Of a DNA stretch of 64,000 nucleotides, positions 1-11,123 are shown in pieces (positions within the stretch are counted from its first letter, which is position 1; every line of letters starts with the position of its first letter). This DNA is from Areca catechu (lineage: Eukaryota > Streptophyta > Magnoliopsida > Arecales > Arecaceae): the NCBI GenBank assembly GCA_021397845.1, contig CM038042.1, forward strand, positions 36,094,418-36,158,417. Direction: 5' to 3'. A program made the position numbers and the translations under genes. The notes under the pieces are model-generated. The model was given only the letters and a program-made list of their open reading frames with translations, was not told the origin of the DNA and searched no databases.

Positions 1-250
1 GACCACTCCTTCAAATAGGCTTGGGCCCAATCTTCAAGTAGACTCGGGCTTGGACCAATTTAGCTGAATACAGGGTTTATTGACCTTGCTTGACCACATT
101 GGCAAAGGTACAGGACTAAAATAAATGTACATGACTCAAAGTAAAAATTGCCTAGGCTTGAAGCCTTATTACAGGACCCAACGGACTAAACCCTAGTCAG
201 AGATCCACAGAGGGTTGAGGAGCCTCTGTCTGATTCTGGTGCCCACACCA
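1..250 (-). repeat. LTR fragment of a minus-strand gypsy element (Q)
   Basis: This stretch matches the U3 end of the minus-oriented LTRs of D (near 26200-26449) and G (near 36700-36912 and 41500-41723). It shares the phrase about a 'cttgaagccttattac' core and the terminal TGGTGCCCACACCA, which is the LTR start read on the minus strand. The LTR enters from the left window edge and ends at 250. No chromodomain coding sequence follows on the right, so this is either a 5' LTR edge or a solo LTR. The rest of the element lies outside the window. Confidence 0.75.
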
Positions 251-790
251 TAGTATGGATAGACCTTATCTTATATTTGAATTTGAACCATCCTTATCTT
301 TCTATCTTGTATTTAAATTCAAATGAGGGTTGGAAAGGTCTAAAATACCACCCTCATTCCTTTGTAAAAAAAATGATGAATGAAAATGAGTTTTTAGAAA
401 AGAGTGATTCTTTTCTTTTGCTCTGCATGGAGAGGGTGAGAGGCCCAACAATCACTCCGTAAGGAGAGCACAAGAGGTGCAATCCCGGGACATGATGTGA
501 GGTCATGTCTAGTTATCCCCTTCCTTGATTTCACCTTCTCTACCACCCTTATGTCCTTTGAGATTCACATTAATGGCTCCAAGTAGCGAGGTGGGTGAGA
601 TGCCCTAGAGGTGAGAGGTCTCTCCGTGAATGTGAGCCTCAAAGTCTATGAGAGTCAAGATTTTTTTTACCTTCCATCTTTATTGTTCCTTCACCACCTC
701 CCTAAAAAAAATCAAAAAAAATAGGATACCCTAATCTTTGGTGTCTTGTTAGCTCGCCGACGATCCTTTACCTGATCCCGTCCCCCATCA
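251..790 (+). repeat. Degenerate plus-strand gypsy LTR piece (R)
   Basis: The text around 425-470, with its gaggcccaac and cactccgtaagg words, is the reverse complement of the LTR of B near 12245-12290. The segment ends at 790 in GTCCCCCATCA, the same terminus as the LTR of G read in its own direction. It is therefore probably the 3' part of a B/G-type LTR in plus orientation. The U3 part is missing or decayed, and no primer site follows. No gene is visible in it. Confidence 0.5.
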
Positions 791-1050
791 ACGGGGGGGT
801 CCAGATGCTTGGCAGGGTGACTTGAGTGGGGTATGGGTTCTCCTCTTGAATATGACTTGAATGAAAGCCAAAAAGTTACAGGACTCAATGGACTCATTTG
901 GCTCACTTTAGTATAAGTAACTCATGATTAATGGACTACAGGACTCAAAACAAAAATTGATTGATTTCCCAACACATGACTCAAAGATCTTCATGGATCC
1001 CTGAAATTCTTGTTTGATCCTGATGTCCCCATCACCTTGTCCTTCCTTAA
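791..1050. other. Unassigned repeat-derived spacer
   Basis: There is no convincing coding sequence. Words such as 'tacaggactcaa' and 'catgactcaaa' recur here, in Q (near 110-140) and in solo LTR C (near 16130-16165). This suggests a decayed minus-oriented LTR start. The join to the Tat-like integrase on the right is not sharply definable. Confidence 0.4.
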
Positions 1051-1497
1051 ATGTATGCACCTAACCGAGGTACAGTATGCACTCTAGCAAGAACATGAGG
1101 TGATATGTAAAAATCATCTAAGGGTAGAACCTTGGTCTATAAGATATTTTTTGAAATACTATTGGCTAACTTTACAATAAGATGTAGCCGAGCTTGTGGG
1201 AAGGTGTGATTGGTGTCAGTGAAATTCTTATATCCAATGCTAACTTGCCACTTTGCTAACACCTATTAGCATGCCATAGCCCTCCGCATAATGAGGGATG
1301 GACATTCTTGGACTATTTCTCTAGGCATCGAGCCGGCGAAAACTTCTACTTGTTGTAATTGATTACTTCACCAAGAGGGTTGAAACCAAATCATTGCCTT
1401 ACATTATAGAGGCCAAGGTATGGACTTATTTGAAAAACCATTATCTGCCATTTTGGTTTACCTCGGGTTATCAACACAGATAATGATTCGATGACTT
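1051..1497 (+). pseudogene. Tat-like Ty3/gypsy integrase, N-terminal half (element P)
   Basis: Translations in shifting frames give pieces typical of the integrase of Tat-type gypsy elements. There is a zinc-binding start near 1105-1220 (HLRGRTL-like, then a decayed Cys pair). Core phrases follow: GMDILG-like near 1300, VIDYFTK-like near 1355, EAKVWT-like near 1415, and the TDN-type second Asp region near 1475. The frame is broken many times. Element A is inserted at the end of this piece, after GACTT at 1493-1497, and the same integrase resumes at 10388. The rest of P to the left is lost or outside the window. It encodes no functional product. Confidence 0.75.
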
Positions 1498-3126
1498 TGG
1501 TGTGGGCACCAGAATCAGAAGAAGACTTCAGGGTTCCATTTGGATCTCTGAATGACCTTGCCCGAAGATTAAGGTTTGTAATAAGGGTTGACCTGGTCAA
1601 CCAGATTATTTTGTTTCTTTGAGTCTGCATGTCATTTTGTTGAGTCATGTTGACTCAGTCTAAGTCCAAGTCAAGTCCTGGTTGGCGCCATTCCCTAGGG
1701 CATCATTTTTTCTTCCAAGGCCAAATGCAAGTGTACGCCACACTCCTAGCCAAACTCCCAGGACCAGTTAGTGCCACATTTCATCCCAGTGTCTATGGTC
1801 CCCACGCCCAAGAGAGCAAGAAAATTTTCTTAGGAGAAGTCAAGGAAGGCGCCCACAAGCTGCCAAAAGTAACCAAGCTAAAGGAGCAGGGGATTTTTCT
1901 TGGAGAGGACTTCAAGGTAGGCACCCACACCTGCCTAAAGTACCTGGCTATGAATGGAAGGAGCCTAGTCTTGGGGAGAAAGACTAGGAGATGAGTATTT
2001 TCTTCCAAGAAAGAGCAAGTCATGGAAGGAAAACCCATGACTTAAGGAGAAGAACTAGGAGGTGCCCCACATACTTGCCATATGAAGCAATCACCTTGCA
2101 TTTGAGGCCACCCACTCCAAGGAAAGAAGCCTGGTCGGTCAAGGGAAAGTTTTCATGCTTAGGATGAATGTTTAGTCCCACATGGGAAGTAGTGTAATTT
2201 TGTTTCTCTTGCAAGGTCTATATATTGGATCCTTATGTAATCTTTTGATTTGAAATGAGAAAATGAAATCTTTTCTTGTGTTGAGCAACCTTGTGTTCTC
2301 TTCTTCCGCATTTCTTTGAGTGTTGAGCTCCGTGAGGGAGTAAATTCAGGTTCCATTGGAGCCTTGAGGAGGTGAGAGATCTCCAAAGTTACCAAAACCC
2401 TGCCCCGCTTTCATCCCTGGCCGCCAACCCTAATTTCCTTTCATCATCCTAGCCGCCAACACCCAAATTCCTAAACCCTATTCCCACTTCATTCAAGGCC
2501 ACCATCTCCTTCTCCAAGCCACCGCCCACTATATCAAGCCCTAGGTCCTTTTCATCTGCAAGCCGCCGCCCTACCAGCCAAACCCTAAATCCACTCCATC
2601 TTCACCGCCACCTCCATACTCTTCCCTCATCTTCAAAGTTCGAGCAGTCCAGAGCTATCCCAGGTAAAGGTCTCTTCCTGGAGTTTCTTACATCCTTATC
2701 TTGTTCTTCATCTTTTCCAGATCCAGAGTACGAGAAGAAGGCCAACCTTGCCATAGGACTACAATCCGAGGATCCATTGCGAAGATACCCCGTCTCCAAG
2801 GATCCTACAATCTGCTCGAGAGTGTCCTTCAATTGAAGCAAAGAGAGATATCACAGTCAGGTATAAAACCTTCTCTTCTCTCTTCGTCTGTTTCTTGAAA
2901 GAGGAGTAAATCCTAGGTCTGGGGGTTTCTCAATCCCCAGCGATCCTACTTCTTTATTACTCTGATAATCTACTCTTTTGAATTGTGCTTTCTTTCAGTG
3001 CATATTTTCTTTCAATATTAGTTAGCCTTGTTTTTGAGTCAAGCCAACTTCTAACAAAACAAACAAAAAAAAAAAATTAGTCTTAATTTACTTCCGCATT
3101 ACATCATCTTATTTGTTCTGCTTCAT
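1498..3126 (+). repeat. 5' LTR of element A
   Basis: It is 1629 bp long and aligns end to end with 8754-10382. The start TGGTGTGGGCACC carries a GGTG/CACC inverted repeat. A TATA-like box sits at 2219-2226, about 720 bp from the LTR start. The downstream half is pyrimidine-rich (2400-2650) and ends with an A-run and TTCTGCTTCA. Open frames on both strands inside it are not coding. Confidence 0.93.
2219..2226 (+). promoter_or_regulatory. TATA box of the A LTR
   Basis: TATATATT stands in the U3 region of the 5' LTR, and the identical box is at 9474-9481 in the 3' LTR. The position is inferred from sequence only. Confidence 0.6.
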
Positions 3127-3130
3127 TTTT

Positions 3131-3143
3131 GGTATCAGAGCCC
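3131..3143 (+). other. Primer binding site of A (initiator Met-tRNA type)
   Basis: TGGTATCAGAGCC begins four bases (TTTT) after the LTR end. This is the common plant retrotransposon primer site complementary to the 3' end of initiator methionine tRNA. Confidence 0.9.
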
Positions 3144-4026
3144 TGTCTAGGGTTCTTGCTTGTTTATTATTTTTTCATTCCTTTTTACTTTTGCTGCCTG
3201 GAGTAGACTCCCCTGGCCGTCTGGTCCTAGGAACAAGTGAGACGCAAGCCTCCTCCTTCCATTCCATGGGGGTTCCTAGGGCGTGTAGGGGTGCCGCTGG
3301 GTTATAACTTCTAGGCAGGGATTGTAAACGGGACACACGTTCTGTTTTCTGCCAGAAACTATCCTATTATTCGAGTTGTTTCTCCCTATAGAAAATTCTA
3401 AATTAAGTAATTCTTGTTTATCTAGAACCAGTATAACTGAAAGTAATTTACAAAAAAATTTCATGATTTATTAATTTCTGTAGATTTTCTGAGATCAATT
3501 TTACTGTTGTTCTGCTTTTTATTTTCTGCAAGCTATTTTTTTATTTGAGTGTGCATAAATTGAATCTATCTTAAGGGCACCGAAGTTGCAACATAAGGGG
3601 AGGATTGAGACCCTCTCCTTAACCCAAAACCACCTCCCGTGCATTCGAACCTAAGCCTTTAATCTTAAAATTAATTAGACCTAATTTGCCCTAGTGGGCT
3701 AGGGACACCAACTGGTCGGGTCTAGGCTAGTGTTGAGTCAGTTTGTCTAGTTATTCTGTGTGTGCTTTGTACTAGTGTCTAGAATGGTGGTTCAGGGATT
3801 CTATCCCGAAGGGCTTGTGTGCTGGTCCGCTTACATGGCCAATCACTGATTGGTGTCTAGGATTGGCAATTAGGGACCTAACACTCCCCATACACTTGCC
3901 TGGCTGAGTCCCGAGTTACTACAGGCTAGCTTGCCACTCTGATTGGGCATCTAGTTTGGGCTCTAGGTCTAGTTAGCCCATAGTCGTTTCAGTCGAGTCT
4001 CATTTGGTGTGCTTGCTAGCATCATC
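3144..4026 (+). other. Untranslated leader of A
   Basis: About 880 bp lie between the primer site and gag with no credible coding sequence. Blocks here (3575-3700 and 3880-3940) recur in the leaders of I, J, G and M, including the phrase about a 'ctagtgggctagggacacc'-like core. This shows a shared leader across the whole family, possibly carrying packaging signals. Confidence 0.7.
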
Positions 4027-5140
4027 ATGTCCACCCGGAACGGAGTACCCTACCAACCTGGTCAAACCCAACCTGATTTAGAGGCCATGATTAGAACTCT
4101 TATCGAAAGTATGACCAAATTGAGTCAGGACATGACTGATACTATTGCCCAGTTTAGGGATCAAGTCCGTGAGGATCTTACCCAGCTTAGGGATCGAGTC
4201 CAAGTACTTGAGGAACCTAGACATCAGAATTGGACTCCTGACCCAGATTTTAATGTGCCTCAACCTCACCCACACCAGGAGCCTAGAAGACCTTTATACA
4301 GAGATCCTGAACCTAATCATAGGAGGCCTGACCCAGAGCCTGAAGATAAAGATGATAGGTTCATCCGGAACATCAAATTAGATGCACCCACTTTTGATGG
4401 TAGCTTAAACCCTAAGGTGTATTTTGATTGGGAGGGTGAGATGGACCAGTACTTTGAGTGGTATACCATGTCTGAGGAAAGGAAGTTCAAGTTTGCCAAG
4501 ATGAAGTTAGTGCGTCAAGCTAGGTTATACTGGGGGAACATTGAGATAACCACTAGGAGACGAAATGTTGAGCCCATAACCACTTGACAGGGTATGAAAG
4601 AGAAGCTTAGAGATAAGTACCTACCCATTTTATACCAGCAGAATCTGTTAGACCAATGGCAAACCTTGAAATAAGGGAACCGATCTGTCTCAGACTACAT
4701 AGCCACCTTTGATGAGTACTTGATGAGATGTGATGTGAGTGAAGCCCATGAGGTCACTTTGTCTAGATTTAGGGCTGGACTTAGGGAAGACATTAAGAGG
4801 GAGTTATTTCTGAGAGAGGTTACTGACCTAGACCAAGCCTATCAGATTGCACTGAACATTGAGAAATTTCAGAGAGGACCTATACCTTCTAGGGTTAGTG
4901 CCCCAATCCCAAGAAATGGACCTAGCCAAGTTACCCCTAGCAAACCTTTTTAGGGTATTCCCACCCCTAGGTCCATAGACAAAGGTAAGGCACCTGACAC
5001 CCAGAGAACCCCTAGTTCTAGTATCACCTATTTAAGTGTCAGAAACCAGGTCATATCTCCAGCCAGTGTACAGCCATAGCCTGTTTTAAGTGACATAGGA
5101 TAGGTCATGTTTCTAGCCAGTTCCCACGTAGATCCCTTTA
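4027..5140 (+). pseudogene. gag: gag of A (capsid and zinc knuckle), broken
   Basis: The start chosen is the ATG at 4027, because MSTR-GVPY-type starts are conserved in G (39143), I (19774), J (30502) and M (57404). The N-terminal 70 codons form a heptad-rich coiled coil, followed by a Pro-rich basic linker. The capsid (retrotrans_gag) region runs about 4380-4860, with FDGSLNPKVYFDW-like and SRFRAGLREDI-like motifs. In-frame stops occur at 4585 (TGA), 4672 (TAA) and 4951 (TAG). The zinc-knuckle region near 5035-5125 is out of frame, and only scattered Cys and His codons of two CCHC boxes remain. No functional Gag could be made. Confidence 0.88.
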
Positions 5141-5210
5141 CATAGAAGAGGGAGAGGAAGAGAATTTCGGGCCCAATGAGGAATTTGAAGAAGAAGTTTA
5201 TGAGGCCGGA

Positions 5211-6242
5211 ATGAACTTGGTTGATGAGTATGAAGGAGAGGAGGAACCCACAGAGTCTGACCAGTTAGGAGTTGTGAGATGCATCCTATCCCAGAGTAGA
5301 GTTCAGGAGGATTGGCGTAGGACTAACATCCTACAGACTTTCCTTAAATTAGGGGATAAGGTATGTAAGATCATCATAGATAGTGGGAGCTGTGTGAATG
5401 CCATTTCTACTAGCATTGTCAAAATGTTAGGCTTAACCCCAGTCCCCCACCCCAATCCCTATAAGGTTTCTTGGGTAGACTCTACCTCTATACCCATCCA
5501 GTCTAGATGTCAGGTCCAAATCCAGATGCAATCCTATCAAGAGAAGATTTGGTGTCATGTCTTACCCATGGGGGTGAGCAGTATAATTCTTGGGAGACCT
5601 TGGTTATATGATCATGATGCCACCCTCTTAGGAAAATCCAATACCTATGTCTTTAGTTTTAATGGAAAAAAGATCACAATCCATTCAGTCCCTCCTAAGG
5701 ACAAGGTAGCTAAAGGACCCAATAAGGTCAAAGAGATGAAGACTAGAGTGAACCTAATTAGTGCTAAGGATCTAGAACAAAAAATTCTTAGTGGTTCACC
5801 CATTTGGATGTTGACTGCTAAGGAACTTAGGACTCCTACACCCTCAGAGCCTCCTCAGGAAGTTAGGCCTTTGTTAGAAGAATTTGAGGATGTTTTTCTC
5901 GAGGATCTGCCAGACCACCTTCCACCTCTTAGGGATATCCAGCATTCCATAGATTTAATCCCAGGAGCTACTTTACCCAACTTGCCCAATTATAGGATGA
6001 ATCCATCTGAGCATGAGGAACTGCAAAAGCAGGTTGGAGAATTGTTGAGGAAGGGGTTCATTAGAGAGAGTCTTAGCCCATGTGCAGTCCTTGCACTACT
6101 GACCCCAAAGAAAGATGGCACGTGGAGGATGTGTGTTGATAGTCGTGCCATCAACAAAATCATAATCAAGTATAGGTTCCCCATCCCTAGACTAGATGAC
6201 ATGCTAGATATGATGGCCGGTGCAATTTTTTTCCAAAATTGA
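5211..6242 (+). pseudogene. pol: Gag C-terminus, aspartic protease and RT N-terminus of A
   Basis: This is an open frame of 343 codons. It starts with an acidic tail (VDEYEGEEEP) that is conserved at the Gag/protease border of J, G and M. The retroviral-type protease has its active site DSGS at 5379-5390 and the flap/C-terminal ILGRPWLYDHD at about 5590. RT begins near 5880 and includes LLTPKKDGTWRMCVDSRAIN (about 6090-6150). The frame ends at 6240 because of an indel in a run of T at about 6226-6233. The ATG at 5211 is not a natural start; in this family Gag and Pol are read as one polyprotein. Confidence 0.88.
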
Positions 6243-7305
6243 TCTCAAGAGCGGCTATCATCAGGTTAGAATTAGACCAGGGGATGAGTAGAAAACTGCT
6301 TTCAAAACTAAGGATGGTCTCTACGAATGGGTTGTTATGCCTTTTGGGTTATCCAATGCCCCTAGTACTTTCATGAGGATTATGACCCAAGTGCTTAGAG
6401 CTTTCATAGGGAAGTTTGTAGTGGTCTATTTCGATGACATCCTGATCTATAGTAAGACCCCTACAGACCACCTAGGCCACCTTAGACAAGTCTGCCAAGT
6501 TTTGAGGAATGATAGTCTTTACAGTAATCTCAAGAAGTGTGAATTCATGACCAGTAGAGTTATCTTCCTTGGTTTTGTAGTAACCCCTGACGGCGTGGCT
6601 GCCGATCCAGAAAAGATTAGGTCCATAATAGAATGGCCAGAGCCGACCAGTGTGCATGAAGTTAGGAGTTTCCACGGCTTGGCTACCTTCTATAGACGAC
6701 TCATCAAGGGGTTTAGTACTGTAGTTGCTCCTATCACAGACTGTATTAGGAAGGGAGAATTTCAGTGGACTAAAGCAGCCCATAAAGCCTTCCTAGATCT
6801 TAAGGATAGGATGACCCAGGCACCCATTTTGAGGTTACCCGACTTTTCTAAAGTATTTGAGGTTGCCTGTGATGCTTCAGGTGTAGGTATAGGTGGAGTC
6901 CTAAGCCAAGAGAATCATCTCGTAGCATTCTTTAGTGAAAAACTTAATGATGCTAAGCTTAGGTATTCTACCTATGATAAAGAATTTTATGCGGTAGTGC
7001 AAGCTTTGCATTACTGGAGACATTATTTGCTACCGCAGGAATTTATGCTATTTTCAGATCATGAGGCTCTTAGATTCCTGAATTCCCAGAAGAAGCTTAA
7101 CCCTAGGCATGCTAAGTGGGTAGAGTATATCCAGTCCTATACTTTTGTTTTGAAACATAAGGCTGGGACTGAAAATAAGGTAGCTGATGCCCTTAGTCAT
7201 CGATCTTTGTTATTGAATTCTGTTAGGGCTGAAGTCGTAGGGTTTGAGCAAATCAAAGAGAATATGAGTCGTGTCCGGATTTTAAGACTGTATATCAGGA
7301 TCTAG
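6243..7305 (+). pseudogene. pol: Reverse transcriptase and RNase H of A
   Basis: After the frameshift, RT continues with SGYHQVRI, then a TAG at 6288, then a clean open frame from 6337. The catalytic YFDD is at about 6427-6438, and the LGF and thumb region is near 6570-6720. RNase H begins near 6865 with CDASGVGIGGVLSQE, keeps the Glu in TYDKEFYAVVQAL (about 6970), the Asp in FSDHEAL (about 7057) and a VADALSHR end (about 7185). A frameshift near 7265 ends the frame. RT would copy the element RNA and RNase H would remove the RNA strand. This block is exactly what the pol-less elements I, J, G and M lack. Confidence 0.9.
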
Positions 7306-8286
7306 CTCAAGGACCATCTAGTGATCATAAGGATTATACCCTTTTAGATGGCTTTCTGTTCTTTAAGAATAGGCTTTGCATCCCTAGAACTTCTCTTAGG
7401 GAATTTTTGATTTGGAAAATTCATGCTGGGGGTCTAGCAGGCCATTTTGGAAAAGACAAGACCACCCTGGCTGTTGAAGACCATTTTTTCTGGCCTAGCT
7501 TAAAAAGAGATGTAGCACACATTGTGGCTAGGTGTCGGACCTTCGCTGTTGCCAAACAGCGAAAACAGAACACCGGCCTTCATACCCCACTCCCTGTCCT
7601 AGATCGTCCTTGGCAAGATGTGAGTATGGACTTTGTGTTAGGTTTGCCTAAGACCCAGAGGAGGCATGACTCTATCTGTGTCATAGTCGACCGATTTTCT
7701 AAGATGGCCCACTTCTTGTCTTGTTCCCAGACTTTTAATGCATCTAAGGTAGCCACCCTGTTCTTTAATGAGATAGTTAGACTCCATGGCCTACCTAAGA
7801 CAATTGTTTCAGATAGGGATGTCGGTTTACCAGCTATTTTTGGAAACCCTTTGGCATAAGTTAGGGACAAAACTTAAGTTTTCAACTGCCTATCATCCCC
7901 AACTGATAGCCAAACTGAGGTAGTGAACCATAGCTTAGGCAATCTGCTAAGATGTCTTGTTGGTGAAAACACTAGGAATTGGGATTTGTACTTACCTAGG
8001 GCTGAATTTGTATACAATGACTCGGTCAATAGGTCTACAGGTAAGAGTCCGTTTGAAATTGTGCATGGGTACAAATCTCACACACCTCTTGACCTAGCCC
8101 CTTTACCAGTCCACACATGAGTCTCCGAGTCTGCTGAAGTTTTTGCACAGCATATAAAAGACTTGCATAAAGAAATTCATGCCAAAATAAATTTAAGTAA
8201 TGAAACTTATAAGAAGTTGGCTGATTCTCAAAGGCAGTCAAAACTTTTGTTGAGGGAGACTATGTAATGATTAGGTTAAGGCCTGA
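7306..8286 (+). pseudogene. pol: Integrase zinc domain and catalytic core of A
   Basis: The HHCC zinc domain runs about 7410-7560; the His pair is present in HAGGLAGHF, but the second Cys of the CxxC is replaced by Phe. The core shows the first catalytic Asp in SMDFVLGLP (codon 7629) and the second in VSDRD (codon 7812). A frameshift after 7830 destroys the segment leading to the catalytic Glu. The core then resumes near 7900 with NHSLGNLLRCLVG and FEIVHGYK. A further stop lies at about 8118, and frame changes come near 8240. The product is inactive. Confidence 0.88.
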
Positions 8287-8753
8287 ATGGTTTCCTCCTG
8301 GAACCGTAGAAAGTTACATGCTAGAGGAGCTGGACCATTTAGAGTGGTGAAGAGAGTAGGATCCAATGCCTATGTGCTCGAGTTGCCTCCAGAACTAGGC
8401 ATTAGCCCCACTTTCAACATTACAGACCTAATAGAGTATAGAGAGCCAGCTGTGATTCCCAGTGAGCCTTTTGAGCCTAATCCTGTTCTTGAGAGTGAAC
8501 CCAACCCTGTGTGTCCACCAACAAATGGCTAGTGAGGAAAGAACAGATTGAAAAGATGCTGGACGATCAGGTTATCTCTACTCGTAATCGAGGATACCAA
8601 AGATAACTGGTCCGCTGGCAAGGAAGGCCAGATTCTGATGACTCTTGGATCTCCCGAGATGAATTACAAGAGCTGGATCCAGATCTCTTGGAGAGATACC
8701 AGAGCCAACTTGAGCCTTACTTGACAAGGTCGAGTTCCTCCACCCGGGAGAAT
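8287..8753 (+). pseudogene. pol: Integrase C-terminus and chromodomain of A
   Basis: The C-terminal GPF/Y-type region reads LHARGAGPFRVVKRVGS and continues through LGISPTFNITDLIEYREP to a stop at 8530. In the shifted frame, a chromodomain follows (about 8560-8745) with LVRWQGRPDSDDSWIS as its core. Its aromatic/acidic layout matches chromovirus chromodomains, which steer integration toward marked chromatin. A polypurine stretch (CCCGGGAGAA, about 8744-8753) precedes the 3' LTR. B, I, D, G and M carry close homologues of this block. Confidence 0.85.
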
Positions 8754-10382
8754 TGGTGCAAGCACCAGAATCAGAAGAAGACTTCAGGGTTCCATCTGGA
8801 TCTCTGAATGACCTTGCCTGAAGATTAGGGTTTGTAATAAGGGTTGACCTGGTCAACCAGATTATTTTATTTCTTTGAGTCTGCATTTCATTTGTTGAGT
8901 CATGTTGACTTAATCTAAGTCCAAGTCAAGTCCTGGTTGGCACCATTCCCTAGGGCGTCATTTTTTCTTCCAAGGCAAATTCAAGTGGACGCCACACTCC
9001 CAGCCACCACTCCCAGGACCAGTTGGCACCACATTTCATCCTAGTGTCCCTGGTCCCCACGCCCAAGAGAGCAAGAAAATTTTCTTAGGAGAAGTCAAGG
9101 AAGGCGCCCACAAGCTGCCAAAAGTAACCAAGCTAAAGGAGCAGGGGATTTTTTCTTGGAGAGGACTTCAAGGTAGGCGCCCACACTACCTAAAGTACCT
9201 GGCTATGATGGAAGGAGCCTAGTCTTGGGGAGGAAAGATTAGGAGATGAGTATTTTCTTCCAAGAAAGAGCAAGTCATGGAAGGAAAACCCATGACTTAA
9301 GAAGAAGAACTAGGAGGTGCCCCACATACCTGCCATATGAAGCCATCACCTTGCATTTGAGGCCACCCACTCCAAGGAAAAAAGCCTGGTCGGTCAAGGG
9401 AAAGTTTTCATGCTTAGGATGAATGTTTAGTCCCACATGGGAAGTAGTGTAATTTTGTTTCTCTTGCAAGGTCTATATATTGGATCCTTATGTAATCTTT
9501 TGATTTGAAATGAGAAAATGAAATCTTTCCTTATGTTGAGCAACCTTGTGTTCTCTTCTTCCACACTTCTTTGAGTGTTGAGCTCCATGAGAGAGTAAAT
9601 CCGGGTTCTATTGGAGCCTTGAGGAGGTGAGAGATCTCCAAAGTTACCAAAACCCTGCCCCGCTTTCATCCCTGGCCGCCAACCCTAATTTCCTTTCATC
9701 ATCCTAGACGCCAACACCCAAATTCCTAAACCCTATTCCCACTTCATTCAAGGCCGCCATCTCCTTCTCCAAGCCACTGCCCACTATATCAAGCCCTAGG
9801 TCCTTTTCATCTGCAAGCCGCCGTCCTACCAGCCAAACCCTAAATCCACTCCATCTTCCACCGCCACCTCCATACTCTTCCCTCATCTTCAAAGTTCGAG
9901 CAGTCCGGAGCTATCCCAGGTAAAGGTCTCTTCCTGGAGTTTCTTACATCCTTATCTTGTTCTTCATCTTTTCCAGATCCACAGTACGAGAAGAAGGCCA
10001 ACCTTGCCATAGGTCTACAATCCGAGGATCCATTGCGAAGATACCCCGTCTCCAAGGATCCTACAATCTGCTCGAGAGTGTCCTTCAATTGAAGCAAAGA
10101 GAGATATCACATCAGGTATAAAACCTTCTCTTCTCTCTTCGTCTGTTTCTTGAAAGAGGAGTAAACCCTAGGTCTGGGGGTTTCTCAATCCCCAGCGATC
10201 CTACTTCTTTTTTACTCTGATAATCTACTCTTTTGAATTGTGCTTTCTTTCAGTGCATATTTTCTTTCAATATTAGTTAGCCTTGTTTTTGTGTCAAGCC
10301 AACTTCTAACAAAACACAAAAAAAAAAAAAAAATTTGTCTTAATTTACTTCCGCATCGCATCATCTTATTTGTTCTGCATTA
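8754..10382 (+). repeat. 3' LTR of element A
   Basis: It is 1629 bp long, the same length as the 5' copy, with scattered substitutions and small indels. The TATA-like box is at 9474-9481. It ends in GCATTA and is followed by the TSD GACTT and then by the integrase of P. Open frames such as those at 9427-9669 are chance frames in the LTR. Confidence 0.93.
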
Positions 10383-11010
10383 GACTTTTGTAGGGAGTTA
10401 AGCATTATACATTGCCTTGCCTTAGTCAATCACCCTCAAACTAATGGAGAGGCCAAGGCAACCAACCAAACTCTTTTACAAGGCCTGATGGTGAGATTGG
10501 ACTGAGCCAAAGGTTCATGGGTGGAAGAGCTTTACAATATGTTATAGGTATACCGGACCATGCAATGAATCCCCACCATGGAGACTCCTTTCAACCTTGC
10601 TTTTGAAACAAAAGTTATGATCCCTCTTGAGGTTGGCATCCCTTTATCTTAAGTAGAAAGTTTTGATGACCATGGCAACTTCAAGTAAACTTGGATCTAC
10701 TTGAAGAAATCAGGGAGCAAGCTTGGGTGCAAATAGTCACATACCAGTGAAAGGTAGTTTTGATTCTATAATTTCCGAGTCAAGAAAAAAGTATTAAGAG
10801 TTAGCAACCTAGTATTACAGAAAGTTGAGATATATTGATCAATTGACCATGGGTAACTAGCTCCAAATTGGGAATGACCATATCAAGTCAGTGAAGTTGT
10901 CAAGCCTAGGACTTATAATTGAAATGCTTAATGGAACCTTGTTACCTTAGACTTCAAACTCAGAAAACCTATGATATATTACCAATGATATATTTATTGT
11001 TCTCTTTAAT
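10383..11010 (+). pseudogene. Tat-like integrase, C-terminal half (element P)
   Basis: This continues the integrase interrupted by A. Readable pieces include HPQTNGEAKATNQTLLQG-type wording at about 10425-10490, WVEELYN-like near 10520, ETPFNLAF-like near 10582, IPLEVG-like near 10625, and a C-terminal domain to about 10985 ending in a MYYQ-like phrase. Several stops and frame changes make it non-functional. The joined reading across A supports that 1051-1497 and this piece were once one gene. Confidence 0.78.
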
Positions 11011-11123
11011 TCAAGAAAGAATGATCTGCTTATATATCTAAATTTTGTAGGATGAAGATACATGAAAACTAAAATCCCGAGGTAGATGAATGGAGATAAA
11101 GATTTGAAAAAATCAATAAGCGA

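Larger units (their letters stand above)
1498..10382 (+). mobile_element. Full-length chromovirus-type Ty3/gypsy retrotransposon A
   Basis: The element has two 1629-bp LTRs, a primer site, then gag, protease, RT, RNase H, integrase and chromodomain in the order of Ty3/gypsy chromoviruses. The TSD GACTT lies at 1493-1497 and 10383-10387. The LTRs begin TGGTG and end GCTTCA (5') or GCATTA (3'). The host sequence is the integrase of P, which continues on both sides. Every coding block is broken by stops and frameshifts, so the copy is inactive. RT and RNase H wording is closest to the CRM/Reina side of the chromoviruses, but this clade call is from memory and tentative. It is the only near-complete gypsy pol in the window and so models the likely autonomous relative of I, J, G and M. 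Confidence 0.93.

Noticed and set aside
1647..1994. 115-codon frame near the left end
   Set aside because: It is inside the 5' LTR of A, and the matching 3' LTR position (about 8900-9250) has indels that break the frame.
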